A DNA stretch of 64,000 nt. Origin: Sulfitobacter sp. 20_GPM-1509m (lineage in GTDB: Bacteria; Pseudomonadota; Alphaproteobacteria; Rhodobacterales; Rhodobacteraceae). Both the position numbers and the translations under genes were made by a program. The stretch is from assembly GCF_000620505.1 (NCBI RefSeq), contig NZ_JIBC01000004.1, positions 124,001-188,000 on the forward strand, written 5' to 3'. How positions within the stretch are numbered: position 1 is the stretch's first letter; every line of letters starts with the position of its first letter. Below are positions 55,226-63,874 of the stretch, piece by piece. Under the pieces are notes generated by a model. It was given only the letters and a program-made list of their open reading frames with translations, was not told the origin of the DNA and did no database searches.

Positions 55226-56149
55226 ATGTCCACTTTCATGCCAATGCTCTATTCCGCTTGGGACAGCGACATCGCCTATAGCTTCCGCAAGTCGCGGGTC
55301 GCGGTGATCTCGTCGCTGCTGTTGCTGGCGATGTTTCTGGCGGCGATCCTTGCACCCCATCTGGCGCCGCAAAACCCCTTTGATATTGCCGAGCTAAGCC
55401 TGTTCGACAGCGAACTGCCCCCCGCCTGGGCCGAGGGCGGCAACCCCGCCTATCTGCTGGGCACCGACACACAGGCACGCGACGTGCTGTCGTCGATCAT
55501 GTACGGGATGCGCATTTCGCTGGTCGTAGGCTTTGCCAGCGTGATCCTGGCCGCCGTGCTGGGCGTCACGTTGGGCCTGCTGGGCGGCTTTCTGGGTGGG
55601 ATCGTCGATGCGGTGCTGATGCGCATTGCCGATGTTCTGCTCAGCTTTCCACCGATCCTTGTGGCGTTGCTGATCAACGGCGTTTTGCGCGGTGCGCTGC
55701 CACAATCGGCGCAGGCGGATTCGGCGCTGATCGTGCTGATACTGTCCATCGGGCTGACGAACTGGGTGCAATATGCACGCACCGTGCGCGGCTCGACCAT
55801 GGTGGAGCGGCGCAAGGAATACATCGAAGCGGCGCGCACCCTTGGCACCGGATCGGTGGCCATCATGGTGCGGCACATCCTGCCCAACGTGCTGGGACCG
55901 GTGCTGGTGATCGCCACCATCAACCTTGGCATGGCGGTGCTGACCGAAGCGACGCTGAGCTTTCTGGGGGTCGGTATGCCGCCCACCCAGCCGTCGCTGG
56001 GCACGCTGATCCAGATCGGCAACGAATTCCTGTTTTCCGGCATCTGGTGGGTCGTCGTATTTCCCGCCGTGGCACTGGCCGTGCTGGTGCTGGCCGTCAA
56101 CCTGCTGGGCGACTGGCTGCGCGACGCGCTTAACCCGAAACTGAGGTGA
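55226..56149 (+). CDS. ABC transporter permease (DppC/OppC type)
   Basis: The 307-residue second permease has a cytoplasmic N-terminal tail, a first helix at about residues 30-50, and the periplasmic stretch YLLGTDTQARDVLSSIMYGMRISL common to the DppC group. Five helices follow, and the EAA loop is KEYIEAARTLGTGSVAIMVRHILPNVLGPV. It precedes the first ATPase gene by 9 nt. Confidence 0.93.
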   Translation: MSTFMPMLYSAWDSDIAYSFRKSRVAVISSLLLLAMFLAAILAPHLAPQNPFDIAELSLFDSELPPAWAEGGNPAYLLGTDTQARDVLSSIMYGMRISLVVGFASVILAAVLGVTLGLLGGFLGGIVDAVLMRIADVLLSFPPILVALLINGVLRGALPQSAQADSALIVLILSIGLTNWVQYARTVRGSTMVERRKEYIEAARTLGTGSVAIMVRHILPNVLGPVLVIATINLGMAVLTEATLSFLGVGMPPTQPSLGTLIQIGNEFLFSGIWWVVVFPAVALAVLVLAVNLLGDWLRDALNPKLR

Positions 56150-56158
56150 GGTGAGATC

Positions 56159-57124
56159 ATGACCCTTTTAGAACTCGACAATATAGTCGTAGAATTCCCC
56201 ACCCGCCGCGGCCCGCTTGAGGCCGTCAAAGGGCTGAGCCTTGAGCTGGACGAAGGACAAATCCTCGGGCTGGTGGGCGAAAGTGGCGCGGGCAAGTCCA
56301 TCACCGGCGCCGCGATCACCGGCCTGATCGAGCCGCCCGGCCTGATCCGGTCGGGTCAGGTGCGCCTGCGTGGGCAGCGGATCGACAACCTTGCACCCGA
56401 AAAAATGCGCCGCATCCGGGGCAAGGAAATCGGGGCGATTTTTCAGGACCCGCTAACCAGCCTCAATCCGGTTTACACTGTGGGCGAACAGTTGATCGAC
56501 ACAATGCGCGTGCATCTGGGGCTGGATCACAAAGCCGCCCGCAAACGCGCGATCGACTGGCTGGCCGAAGTGGGCATTCCCGCCCCCGAGGCACGGCTGG
56601 ACCAGTACCCGCACCAGTTTTCCGGCGGGATGCGTCAACGTGTGGTCATCGCATTGGCCTTGTGTGCTGAACCGAAACTGATCATCGCGGACGAGCCGAC
56701 CACGGCGCTGGATGTCAGCGTGCAGGCGCAGATTCTGGCTTTGTTGAAACGCCTGTGCCGCGAGAACGGCACGGCGGTGGTTCTGGTCACGCACGATATG
56801 GGCGTGATTGCCGAAACCGCCGACCGTGTAGCGGTGATGTACGCAGGTCGGCTGGTCGAAATCGGGGACGTGGCGCAGGTCATTCAGGACCCGCTGCACC
56901 CCTATACCAAGGGGCTGATGAACTCGATCCCGCAAATCGGCAACCGCGACGCCCGCCTGACCCAGATCGAAGGCGCGATGCCCGGTCTGCGCAACCCCGC
57001 CCCCGGCTGCGCCTTTGCGCCGCGCTGCCCGCAAGCCATGGACACCTGCCGCACCCTGCGCCCCATTCCTGTGGACGCAGGCAGCGGCCAGGTCGCCTGT
57101 CACCTGTTCGGAGAGGCCCAATGA
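56159..57124 (+). CDS. ABC transporter ATP-binding protein (DppD type)
   Basis: The 321-residue ATPase shows Walker A GESGAGKS near residue 41, the Q-loop in IFQDPLTSLNPV, the signature FSGGMRQRV, Walker B LIIADEPTTALD and the switch histidine in LVTHDMGV. The C-terminal oligopeptide-transporter extension with GCAFAPRCPQAMDTC is complete, where cysteines may hold an iron-sulphur cluster as in Dpp-type ATPases. Its stop overlaps the next start (ATGA). Confidence 0.95.
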   Translation: MTLLELDNIVVEFPTRRGPLEAVKGLSLELDEGQILGLVGESGAGKSITGAAITGLIEPPGLIRSGQVRLRGQRIDNLAPEKMRRIRGKEIGAIFQDPLTSLNPVYTVGEQLIDTMRVHLGLDHKAARKRAIDWLAEVGIPAPEARLDQYPHQFSGGMRQRVVIALALCAEPKLIIADEPTTALDVSVQAQILALLKRLCRENGTAVVLVTHDMGVIAETADRVAVMYAGRLVEIGDVAQVIQDPLHPYTKGLMNSIPQIGNRDARLTQIEGAMPGLRNPAPGCAFAPRCPQAMDTCRTLRPIPVDAGSGQVACHLFGEAQ

Positions 57125-58158
57125 ACGATCAATCCCAAAGCCCCGACATCCTGAGTGTCCGCAAGGTTTCCAAGCGTTTCGACATATCCGAACCGTTCCT
57201 GAACCGCCTGCTGGAACGCCGCCCCAAGCGCATCCTGACTGCCGTGGACGAAATCAGCTTTGACGTGCCGCGCGGCAAGACCTTTGCCGTGGTGGGCGAA
57301 TCCGGCTGCGGCAAATCCACCGTTGCGCGCCTGCTTATGGGTTTGCACACGCCCAGCGGCGGCACCATCCGGTTCGAGGACAGCGACATCACCCACATGG
57401 CTCCCGGCAAGCCGCCTGCGTTGCGCCGCCGGATGCAGATGATCTTTCAGGACCCCTTTGCCTCGCTCAACCCGCGCTGGCGGGTGCGTGACATCATCGG
57501 CGAGCCGCTGAAGAATTTCGGCATCTGCAAGACCCGCGCCGAGGTGACGCAAGAGGTCGAGAAACTGCTGGTACAGGTCGGCCTGAATGCCGCCGACGCC
57601 AAGAAGTTTCCGCACGAATTCTCGGGCGGCCAGCGTCAGCGTCTGTCGATCGCCCGCGCCCTGACCACACGGCCCGAACTGCTGATCTGCGACGAGCCGA
57701 CCTCGGCCCTGGATGTCAGCGTGCAAAGTCAGATTTTGAACCTGATGAAGGACCTTCAGGACGAATTCGGCATGAGCTACATCTTTATCAGTCACGATCT
57801 GGCTGTGGTCTGGTATATGGCTGATGTTCTGGCAGTGATGTATCTGGGCAAGATCGTCGAGGTCGGCCCGAAAGAGCAGATTTTCGAGAACCCCCAGCAT
57901 CCCTATACGCGGCTGTTGATGGAAACCGTGCCCAAGCTGACCGTCGGCGGCATCGAGCGTGCGCCCGTGTCGGGCGAAGTGCCCAATCCGATCTCGCCGC
58001 CTTCGGGGTGCAGTTTTCACCCGCGCTGCCCGCTGGCCAACGAGACCTGCCGCACGGTGTCGCCCGAGTTGAAAGTCAGGGCTCAAGGTGCGCAATCTGC
58101 CTGTCATGCGGCAGACGCAGGACGGTTGCCGTCCTGGACGCGCATGGCAGCGGAGTAG
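57121..58158 (+). CDS. ABC transporter ATP-binding protein (DppF type)
   Basis: The 345-residue partner ATPase has Walker A GESGCGKS near residue 62, the Q-loop IFQDPFASLNPRWRV, the signature FSGGQRQRL, Walker B LLICDEPTSALD and the FISHDLAV switch. The C-terminal extension SGCSFHPRCPLANETC matches its partner. It is coupled to the preceding gene by a 4-nt overlap, and the flavin reductase starts 5 nt after its stop, so the catabolic genes are in the same transcript. Confidence 0.95.
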   Translation: MNDQSQSPDILSVRKVSKRFDISEPFLNRLLERRPKRILTAVDEISFDVPRGKTFAVVGESGCGKSTVARLLMGLHTPSGGTIRFEDSDITHMAPGKPPALRRRMQMIFQDPFASLNPRWRVRDIIGEPLKNFGICKTRAEVTQEVEKLLVQVGLNAADAKKFPHEFSGGQRQRLSIARALTTRPELLICDEPTSALDVSVQSQILNLMKDLQDEFGMSYIFISHDLAVVWYMADVLAVMYLGKIVEVGPKEQIFENPQHPYTRLLMETVPKLTVGGIERAPVSGEVPNPISPPSGCSFHPRCPLANETCRTVSPELKVRAQGAQSACHAADAGRLPSWTRMAAE

Positions 58159-58163
58159 ACACG

Positions 58164-58799
58164 ATGGAATTTGATTTTACGGAACTTCCCGAACAGGACC
58201 GCTATCGGTTGCTGTCCAACTTTGTCGCCCCGCGCCCCATTGCGCTGGTCACGACACTGTCGGCAGACGGTGTGGCGAATGCGGCCCCGATGAGCTTTTT
58301 CAACGTATTCTCGCAAGATCCGCCGATCCTGATCCTGGGCATCCAGACGCGCCCGGACGGCACCGTCAAGGACACCGTGACCAATATCGACGCAAATGGG
58401 TCGTTCTGCGTGAACATGGTGGACATGGCGCTGGCCGAGGCGATGACCGTCTGCGGCATCAGCTATGAGCCGGATGTGGACGAGATTGCCACCGCTGGCC
58501 TGACCATGACCCCCGCCACGCAGATCAGGGGCGGCTGGATCGCGGAAAGCCCCTGCGCGATGGAATGCAAGGTGGCCGAAACCATCCGCTACGAACGGCG
58601 CGTGATCATCCTGGGCGAAGTGGTGCAGATGCACGTGCGCGACACCTGTCTGGATGCCGCGGGCCGTTACGTGAACCCCGAAACCTACCAGCCCATCGCG
58701 CGGCTGCACGCCGACAATTACATCACATCCGACCGGCAGTTCGAGTTGAAAGCCCCCGCGCAGCCTCCTGTCGGCATCAAAAGGAAAACCCCCTCATGA
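58164..58799 (+). CDS. Flavin reductase-like protein (FMN-binding split barrel)
   Basis: The 211-residue protein has the split-barrel flavin-binding fold: FVAPRPIALVTTLSADGVANAAPMSFFNVFSQDPP near residues 20-55, then KDTVTNIDANGSFCVNMV. It probably binds FMN and either reduces it for a monooxygenase or acts directly on the substrate. No monooxygenase gene is in the cluster. The stop overlaps the racemase start (ATGA at 58796-58799). Confidence 0.87.
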   Translation: MEFDFTELPEQDRYRLLSNFVAPRPIALVTTLSADGVANAAPMSFFNVFSQDPPILILGIQTRPDGTVKDTVTNIDANGSFCVNMVDMALAEAMTVCGISYEPDVDEIATAGLTMTPATQIRGGWIAESPCAMECKVAETIRYERRVIILGEVVQMHVRDTCLDAAGRYVNPETYQPIARLHADNYITSDRQFELKAPAQPPVGIKRKTPS

Positions 58800-59533
58800 A
58801 AGTTCTGCTGGTCAATCCCAATTCGACCCGCGAGATGACCGACGCCATTGCACGCACCGCGCGGGCCTTGGCCGGACCGGGCATCGAGGTGATGGCCGTG
58901 ACCGCACGCGGCACCCCCGCCAGCATCGAAGGCTATGCCGACGAGGCGCGCGCCGTGCCCGCCATGCTGGATGCGATCCTGGAGGCCGAGCGTCAGGGAG
59001 CATCGGCCCATGTCATCGCCTGCTTTGACGATCCGGGCCTGGACGCGGCCCGCGCGGTGGCCAGCGGCCCGGTGGTGGGCCTGTGCGAGGCGGCGCTGAT
59101 CGCTGCCGGACGGGTGGCCAAGCGGTTCTCGGTCGTCACCACCCTGCCCCGCGCCGTGCCGATCATCGAGGATCTGGCAGGTCGCTACGGCTGCGGTCGC
59201 AGCCTGCGCCGTGTTCATGCTGCCGACATTCCGGTGCTGGATCTGGAAGCCGATCCCGACCGCGTGCTGCCACTGATCGCGGCCAAGATCCGGCAGGCGG
59301 TCGAACAGGACGGCGCCGAAGCGGTCGTGCTGGGATGTGCCGGAATGAGCGCCCACCTGAACTGGCTTAGCCGCGACGCAGGTGTGCCGGTGATCGACGG
59401 CGTGGGCTTTGCCATCCGCATGGCCGCGGGTCTGGCGGGCACCGGCCTGATGACCAGCAAGATCGGCGCCTATGCGTTGCCCCGCCTGAAACAGACCGTC
59501 GCGGGCCGATTGGCCCCTGCACCCCACACTTGA
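58796..59533 (+). CDS. Asp/Glu/hydantoin racemase-family protein
   Basis: The 245-residue protein opens with VLLVNPNSTREMTDAIARTA, as in hydantoin racemase (HyuE). The two catalytic cysteines are in VIACFDDPGLDAA (about residue 76) and VVLGCAGMSAHL (about residue 182). It should invert a 5-substituted hydantoin or a related cyclic amide, or serve as an arylmalonate-type decarboxylase relative. It is coupled to the flavin reductase and 17 nt from the next amidohydrolase, which supports a ring-nitrogen catabolic pathway. Confidence 0.88.
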   Translation: MKVLLVNPNSTREMTDAIARTARALAGPGIEVMAVTARGTPASIEGYADEARAVPAMLDAILEAERQGASAHVIACFDDPGLDAARAVASGPVVGLCEAALIAAGRVAKRFSVVTTLPRAVPIIEDLAGRYGCGRSLRRVHAADIPVLDLEADPDRVLPLIAAKIRQAVEQDGAEAVVLGCAGMSAHLNWLSRDAGVPVIDGVGFAIRMAAGLAGTGLMTSKIGAYALPRLKQTVAGRLAPAPHT

Positions 59534-59550
59534 CCTGACAGGACACAGAC

Positions 59551-60756
59551 ATGCCCGACCGTTTGCTTTTGAAAAACCTCCGCCTGATGGGCGCGGAACC
59601 TGTGGATATGCTGATCGAAGGTGGCCGTATCTCGCAAATTGCGGCAGCCATCGCGCCACGAACCGACGACACTGTGGAACATTGCGAAGGGGCACTTGTT
59701 CTGCCCGGACTGGTCGACGCCCACGCGCATCTGGACAAGACGCTGTGGGGCATGCCGTGGCACCCGCACGCTCAGGGCAAAAGCCTGCAACAGATGATCG
59801 ACACCGAACGCAGCTTGCGGCACGAACTGGACATGGACGCCGCCCGCCAGTCCGCGCGGCAGGTCACGCTGGCCTTGTCCAAGGGGACAACCGCCATCCG
59901 CAGTCACGTGGACATCGACACCGACCACGGGCTGAAGATGTTCGAAGGCGTGGCCGAAACGCGCGCCCGCTTTGCCGATGTGATGCAGATCGAAATCGTG
60001 GCCTTTCCGCAATCGGGCATGATGATCCGCCCCGGCACTGTCGAGTTGATGGATCAGGCGCTGCGCGACGGTGCGGATATTGTCGGCGGGCTGGACCCCT
60101 GCGGCATCGACCGCGACCCCAAGGGACAGCTCGATGCCGTTTTTGGACTGGCCGAGAAACACGGCAAACCGGTCGACATCCACCTGCACGAAGCAGGCGA
60201 GTTGGGCGCGTTCAGCCTGGACATGATCCTGGACCGGACCGAGGCGCTGGCGATGGAGGGCAAGGTGACTGTCAGCCATGCCTTCTGTCTGGGCATGAAC
60301 GACACCGCGCGGGTGAATGCGCAACTGGACCGGATCGCGGCCCTTGGCGTGTCGCTGGCCACCACCGCGCCCGCATCGCGGCCCGTGCCATCGGTTGCGG
60401 CCTGCCGTGAACGGGGTATTGCAATCTGCGCGGGCAACGACGGCATCCGCGACACGTGGACCCCCTATGGCAACGCCTGCATGTTGGAACGCGCCATGCT
60501 GGTTGGTCTGCGCAACAACTTTCGCGCCGATGTCGAGGTTGCATGGGCACTGGACACCTGCACCACCGACGGAGCCCGCGTGATGGAACTGGACGGCTAT
60601 GGGTTGGAGGTGGGCTGTCGTGCCGATCTGGTGCTGGTCGAGGTTCCGGCCCTGTCCGAAGCGGTCACCCAACGCCCCCCTCGACGGCTGGTGATTTCGG
60701 GCGGGCAGATCGTGGCGCGTGACGGCGAAACCCTTGGCCCGTGGCAAAGCGCATGA
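59551..60756 (+). CDS. Amidohydrolase, cytosine-deaminase-like
   Basis: The 401-residue enzyme follows the CodA pattern: LVDAHAHLDKTLWG with His58 and His60, IHLHEAGELG, TVSHAFCLGM, and the aspartate in AGNDGIRDTWTPYGNACML. These match cytosine and isoguanine deaminase residues, but the substrate pocket differs and other ring amides are possible. Its stop overlaps the next start (ATGA at 60753-60756). Confidence 0.87.
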   Translation: MPDRLLLKNLRLMGAEPVDMLIEGGRISQIAAAIAPRTDDTVEHCEGALVLPGLVDAHAHLDKTLWGMPWHPHAQGKSLQQMIDTERSLRHELDMDAARQSARQVTLALSKGTTAIRSHVDIDTDHGLKMFEGVAETRARFADVMQIEIVAFPQSGMMIRPGTVELMDQALRDGADIVGGLDPCGIDRDPKGQLDAVFGLAEKHGKPVDIHLHEAGELGAFSLDMILDRTEALAMEGKVTVSHAFCLGMNDTARVNAQLDRIAALGVSLATTAPASRPVPSVAACRERGIAICAGNDGIRDTWTPYGNACMLERAMLVGLRNNFRADVEVAWALDTCTTDGARVMELDGYGLEVGCRADLVLVEVPALSEAVTQRPPRRLVISGGQIVARDGETLGPWQSA

Positions 60757-62213
60757 AACGCACCGCCCTGACCGCACGCTGGGTGGTGGGCCACGCGGAT
60801 GGCAGCCACAGGCTTTTCCGAAACGGCACCGTTGTCGTCGAAGGCACGCAGGTGCTGTTCGCAGGCCATAGCTTTGACGGCGAGGTTGCGGAAACCATCG
60901 ACTTTGGTGACGCGATGATCGGCCCCGGCTTTGTCGATCTGGACGCGTTGTCCGACCTGGACACCACCGTTCTGGGCTATGACAACCACCCGCCCGAACT
61001 CAAGGGCCGCGTCTGGCCGCAAAGCTATATGCAGGCAGGCCCGCGCGAGATGTACACGCCCGAGGAACTGGCCTGGCAGAAACGCTATGCCTTTACCCGC
61101 CTGATCCGCAACGGCATCACCACGGCCCTGCCCATCGCCTCGCTGTTCTACCGGGCCTGGGGCGAGACAGCGGCAGAATTTGATGCAGCCGCCGAGGCGG
61201 CCGCCGATCTGGGGCTGCGCGTCTATCTGGGCCCGGCCTATCGCAGCGGCAACCTGGTGGTGGGCACCGACCGCAAGATCGGATTTCACTATGACGAAGC
61301 GCGCGGGTTTGCAGGGCTGGACGAAGCGGCACGGTTCATAGACCGGCACGAGAACACCCACGGTGGGCTGGTGCGCACCATGCTGGCCCCCGACAGGATC
61401 GAGACCTGCACACCCGAGCTTTTGCGCCGCAGCGGGGCGCTGGCGCGTGACTGCGATGTGCCGATCCGGCTGCATTGCTGCCAATCGCGGCTGGAATATG
61501 ATCTGGTCGTGCAGCAGCATGGCAAAAGCCCGATGGAGCTGTTGCGCGACACCGCGTTTTTTGCCCCCGGCACCATCCTGCCACACGGGCTGTTCCTGTC
61601 GGGCATCAATGGCATCACCCATGAAGCCCCCGATCTCGACATCCTGACCACCTCGGGTGCCGCGCTGGCGCATTGCCCGCTGGTGATGGCGCGCAGTGGC
61701 AAGGTGATGCACTCGTTTCCGCGGTTCCGCGAACTGGGCGTGACCATCGGCATGGGCACCGACACCCATCCGCCCGACATGATCCAGAACATGGCCGTGG
61801 GCGTGATGACCGCGCGCATCGCCGAGGGCGATGCGACAAAGGTCCGGGCGGCGGACTTTTACGACGCGGCAACGCTGAGCGGTGCGGATGCGCTGAAGCG
61901 TCCTGATCTGGGGCGGCTGGCGGCAGGCTGTGCCGCAGACCTGAACGTGATCCGGCTGGACTCGCCCGAGATGGGACAGGTGATCGACCCGATCCAGACT
62001 CTGCTGCTGAACGGATCGGGGCGCGACGTGTCCGACGTGATGATCGCGGGCCGCTTTGTCATGCGCAACGGCGTCATTCCCGGCGTCGACGCCATGGAAG
62101 ATCAAAGGCGCGCGCAGGCACAGTTTGACCGGATGGTAGCGCAGTACCCCGACCGGACCCTGTTCCACCCGCCCCTGGACCAGATTTTCCCACCAAGCTA
62201 TCCGCTGGGTTAG
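60753..62213 (+). CDS. Amidohydrolase-family protein lacking the HxH motif
   Basis: The 486-residue protein has the composite beta domain and TIM barrel of the chlorohydrolase/guanine-deaminase group, with IRLHCCQSRLEYD near residue 247 and GMGTDTHPPDMIQNMAVG near residue 335. At the first metal motif, however, it reads GFVDLDALSDLDTTVLG, so the usual HxH is replaced by Asp64 and Leu66. Related annotated proteins with a similar sequence exist in my recollection, so this is a subfamily trait rather than a single mutation. It may use a different metal set or act on another bond. It ends the operon. Confidence 0.82.
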   Translation: MKRTALTARWVVGHADGSHRLFRNGTVVVEGTQVLFAGHSFDGEVAETIDFGDAMIGPGFVDLDALSDLDTTVLGYDNHPPELKGRVWPQSYMQAGPREMYTPEELAWQKRYAFTRLIRNGITTALPIASLFYRAWGETAAEFDAAAEAAADLGLRVYLGPAYRSGNLVVGTDRKIGFHYDEARGFAGLDEAARFIDRHENTHGGLVRTMLAPDRIETCTPELLRRSGALARDCDVPIRLHCCQSRLEYDLVVQQHGKSPMELLRDTAFFAPGTILPHGLFLSGINGITHEAPDLDILTTSGAALAHCPLVMARSGKVMHSFPRFRELGVTIGMGTDTHPPDMIQNMAVGVMTARIAEGDATKVRAADFYDAATLSGADALKRPDLGRLAAGCAADLNVIRLDSPEMGQVIDPIQTLLLNGSGRDVSDVMIAGRFVMRNGVIPGVDAMEDQRRAQAQFDRMVAQYPDRTLFHPPLDQIFPPSYPLG

Positions 62214-62611
62214 GAAAGGCTGGGAACTGCGAGCACCTTTGTTCTGGAACTGAACCTCGAAAGTTCAGGAAAAGCGGAGGTGGCACGTCGCATCCGGAAA
62301 GCAGATCGTGATCCGCAAAGTGACCGGCATCAACGCAAGGCCTTACATGGGCCTATGCGTTTGACGACGGGGGCTTTTGGCGAGCGGCCAGAAGATCGGC
62401 AGGCGCCGCCAAAGCGGTTGGTGACAAGGAAAAAACGCACGTTTTGCTCGGCCTTCAGCCCCAAGATTACGTCCACACGGGATGATCGGCAGAACGGTAC
62501 CCTTTTGAGAATACCGCCTTCATGCCCCCCGTTCCAGGGACAAAGCGTCATCGTCAGTTCGCTGGTTTTCCGCTGGCGCAGACGCACATTTCACAAATCG
62601 AGAAATTTAAA
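62214..62611. other. Non-coding stretch before the attachment-site-like tRNA fragment
   Basis: No gene is supported in these 398 bases. One open frame on the minus strand (62330-62587, 85 codons) and one on the plus strand (62280-62720) have no ribosome-binding site or family resemblance. The plus frame ends inside the tRNA fragment. The segment may be degenerate coding DNA at the island border. Confidence 0.5.
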
Positions 62612-62656
62612 TGGTGCCCGGGGGCGGAATCGAACCACCGACACGAGGATTTTCAA
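62612..62656 (-). mobile_element. 3' tRNA-Phe fragment, probable integration (att) site
   Basis: Read on the minus strand, the 45 bases run from the anticodon loop TTGAAAA (anticodon GAA, plus 62652-62654) through the variable region, T-stem and loop GGTGG-TTCGATT-CCGCC, and the acceptor strand CCCGGGC-A-CCA. The other half is missing: the bases 5' of the loop (AGGAAAA) cannot form the anticodon stem. Integrative elements that use tRNA 3' ends as attB leave such a fragment at one border. The intact tRNA-Phe should lie beyond the right edge of the window, so the DNA to the right is probably inside the element. Confidence 0.82.
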
Positions 62657-62828
62657 TTTTCCTAAGTTTCCGATCAGACCGAGGCGCTACATTGCAAGCT
62701 ATCGCAAACGCATATTTTAATCAGTAACTTAGGTTGCCCAGCCTGTACTTAATCCACTCAGAGCGTGGCATTCAAACTCATGCGTTTTGGCCCCCATACG
62801 ACACCCAGCCAAGAATTGAGTGCGTAGG

Positions 62829-63494
62829 CTAGCCGCGTTCTCCTACCTTTTCAGTCTCACGAACAACACGGTCCATTGCACGATGCACGCTCTTGACCAA
62901 GAAGTGCTTCGCGTCATCTCTTGTCATGTCTACGTAGTGGATGTGAGCAAGTTGAGGTGGGACGGAAGCGCCTTCAAATAGCACGGGAATTACCGGGCTT
63001 GTAACTTTGTCTGCCGCTTCCATGTTGCGTATCGCAGCCTTGATTTCAGACATCGCGAAGTCACTCTTTTCAGTTTTTGGAGTTAGCAGAACAACGGCCA
63101 TAGCGCTTTCTTCGAGGCCCTTGGAAATGGCGTCTTTCCAAATTTCGCCGGCAGAGATTTGTTCAATGTCTAGCCACGGTTCGATCCCACCTTCTCTAAG
63201 AGCAGATGTAATAGTTTGCGCCAGTTCGGCGTCTTCATGCGCGTAGATAATAAAGGCTCGTCTCGCACGCATTCTTAGCCGGTTTCGGCGCATTACCTGC
63301 AACATAAGCGCGCTAGCAAACGCCGCTCCAATTGCACTGGTAACGCCCAATAACATCACAAGCGTTTGCCTGTCATCAAAGAGAAACTCAGACAATGACA
63401 CGTTTTCTATTGCCAGAAGCGAGAAGCTTGCAGCAGCTGCGCTCGCAACCGCAATCAGCATGGTGAGTATCTTTTGAATTTCCGAACGGCGCAT
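62829..63494 (-). CDS. Membrane-anchored TIR-domain protein
   Basis: The 221-residue protein has two hydrophobic segments (residues 10-29 and 43-66), a basic stop-transfer tract (RRNRLRMRARR), and a cytoplasmic TIR domain from residue 79. TIR landmarks are RRAFIIYAHEDAELAQ, the BB-loop region GIEPWLDIEQISAGEIW, VVLLTPKTEKS and VIPVLFEG. Glu150 in SDFAMSEIKAA is at the place of the catalytic glutamate of TIR NADases, with Phe146 where many have Trp. Bacterial TIR proteins often act in antiphage defence. The start overlaps the stop of the membrane gene upstream by one base (TAATG). It lies in A/T-richer DNA next to the att-like fragment. Confidence 0.85.
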   Translation of the reverse strand: MRRSEIQKILTMLIAVASAAAASFSLLAIENVSLSEFLFDDRQTLVMLLGVTSAIGAAFASALMLQVMRRNRLRMRARRAFIIYAHEDAELAQTITSALREGGIEPWLDIEQISAGEIWKDAISKGLEESAMAVVLLTPKTEKSDFAMSEIKAAIRNMEAADKVTSPVIPVLFEGASVPPQLAHIHYVDMTRDDAKHFLVKSVHRAMDRVVRETEKVGERG

Positions 63495-63874
63495 TAGTGG
63501 ATTCCCTTTACGAAAAGTACGAACCCAGAAATCAAGCCAATACCAATCAAGTTGCAGAAACCTCCAAGCCAGATTTTTTGCCCGTTAAGGTCTTGAGGCT
63601 TTTTCTCCCACTCCTGATGAAATCCAACAATTACAAGAAAAAGGAAGAGGCTCGTCACGGAATATATGCCAAGTGCTGCCGCTTTCTGGCTTGGGTCGGT
63701 AGTTTTCGAAAGCTCAAAAACATAAATGAGAGAAGACGTCACTGCTGACAGCGCAAGCTCAACGCCAAGAAAGAAGTCTGCCGCTTGCCATGTGCTGCCC
63801 CGAACAATTTTCTTAACGAGTCCGCCGATGACAATCAAAGTGATAGGTATTCCAAGGGCAATAATGTAATTCAT
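63494..63874 (-). CDS. Small membrane protein coupled to the TIR gene
   Basis: The 126-residue protein has four hydrophobic segments at about residues 2-22, 34-54, 65-87 and 103-123, joined by short loops such as ELSKTTDPSQKAA and EWEKKPQDLNGQK. I recognise no family. A GTG three bases before the chosen ATG is an alternative start. Its stop shares one base with the TIR start, so translation is coupled and the two proteins probably act together in the membrane. Codon choice and base composition differ from the high-GC genes to the left. Confidence 0.75.
   Translation of the reverse strand: MNYIIALGIPITLIVIGGLVKKIVRGSTWQAADFFLGVELALSAVTSSLIYVFELSKTTDPSQKAAALGIYSVTSLFLFLVIVGFHQEWEKKPQDLNGQKIWLGGFCNLIGIGLISGFVLFVKGIH

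Noticed and set aside
62280-62720. Plus-strand open frame of 146 codons containing an RGRNRTTDTRIF segment
   Set aside because: That segment is a translation of the tRNA-Phe fragment, a well-known source of spurious proteins. The frame has no ribosome-binding site.
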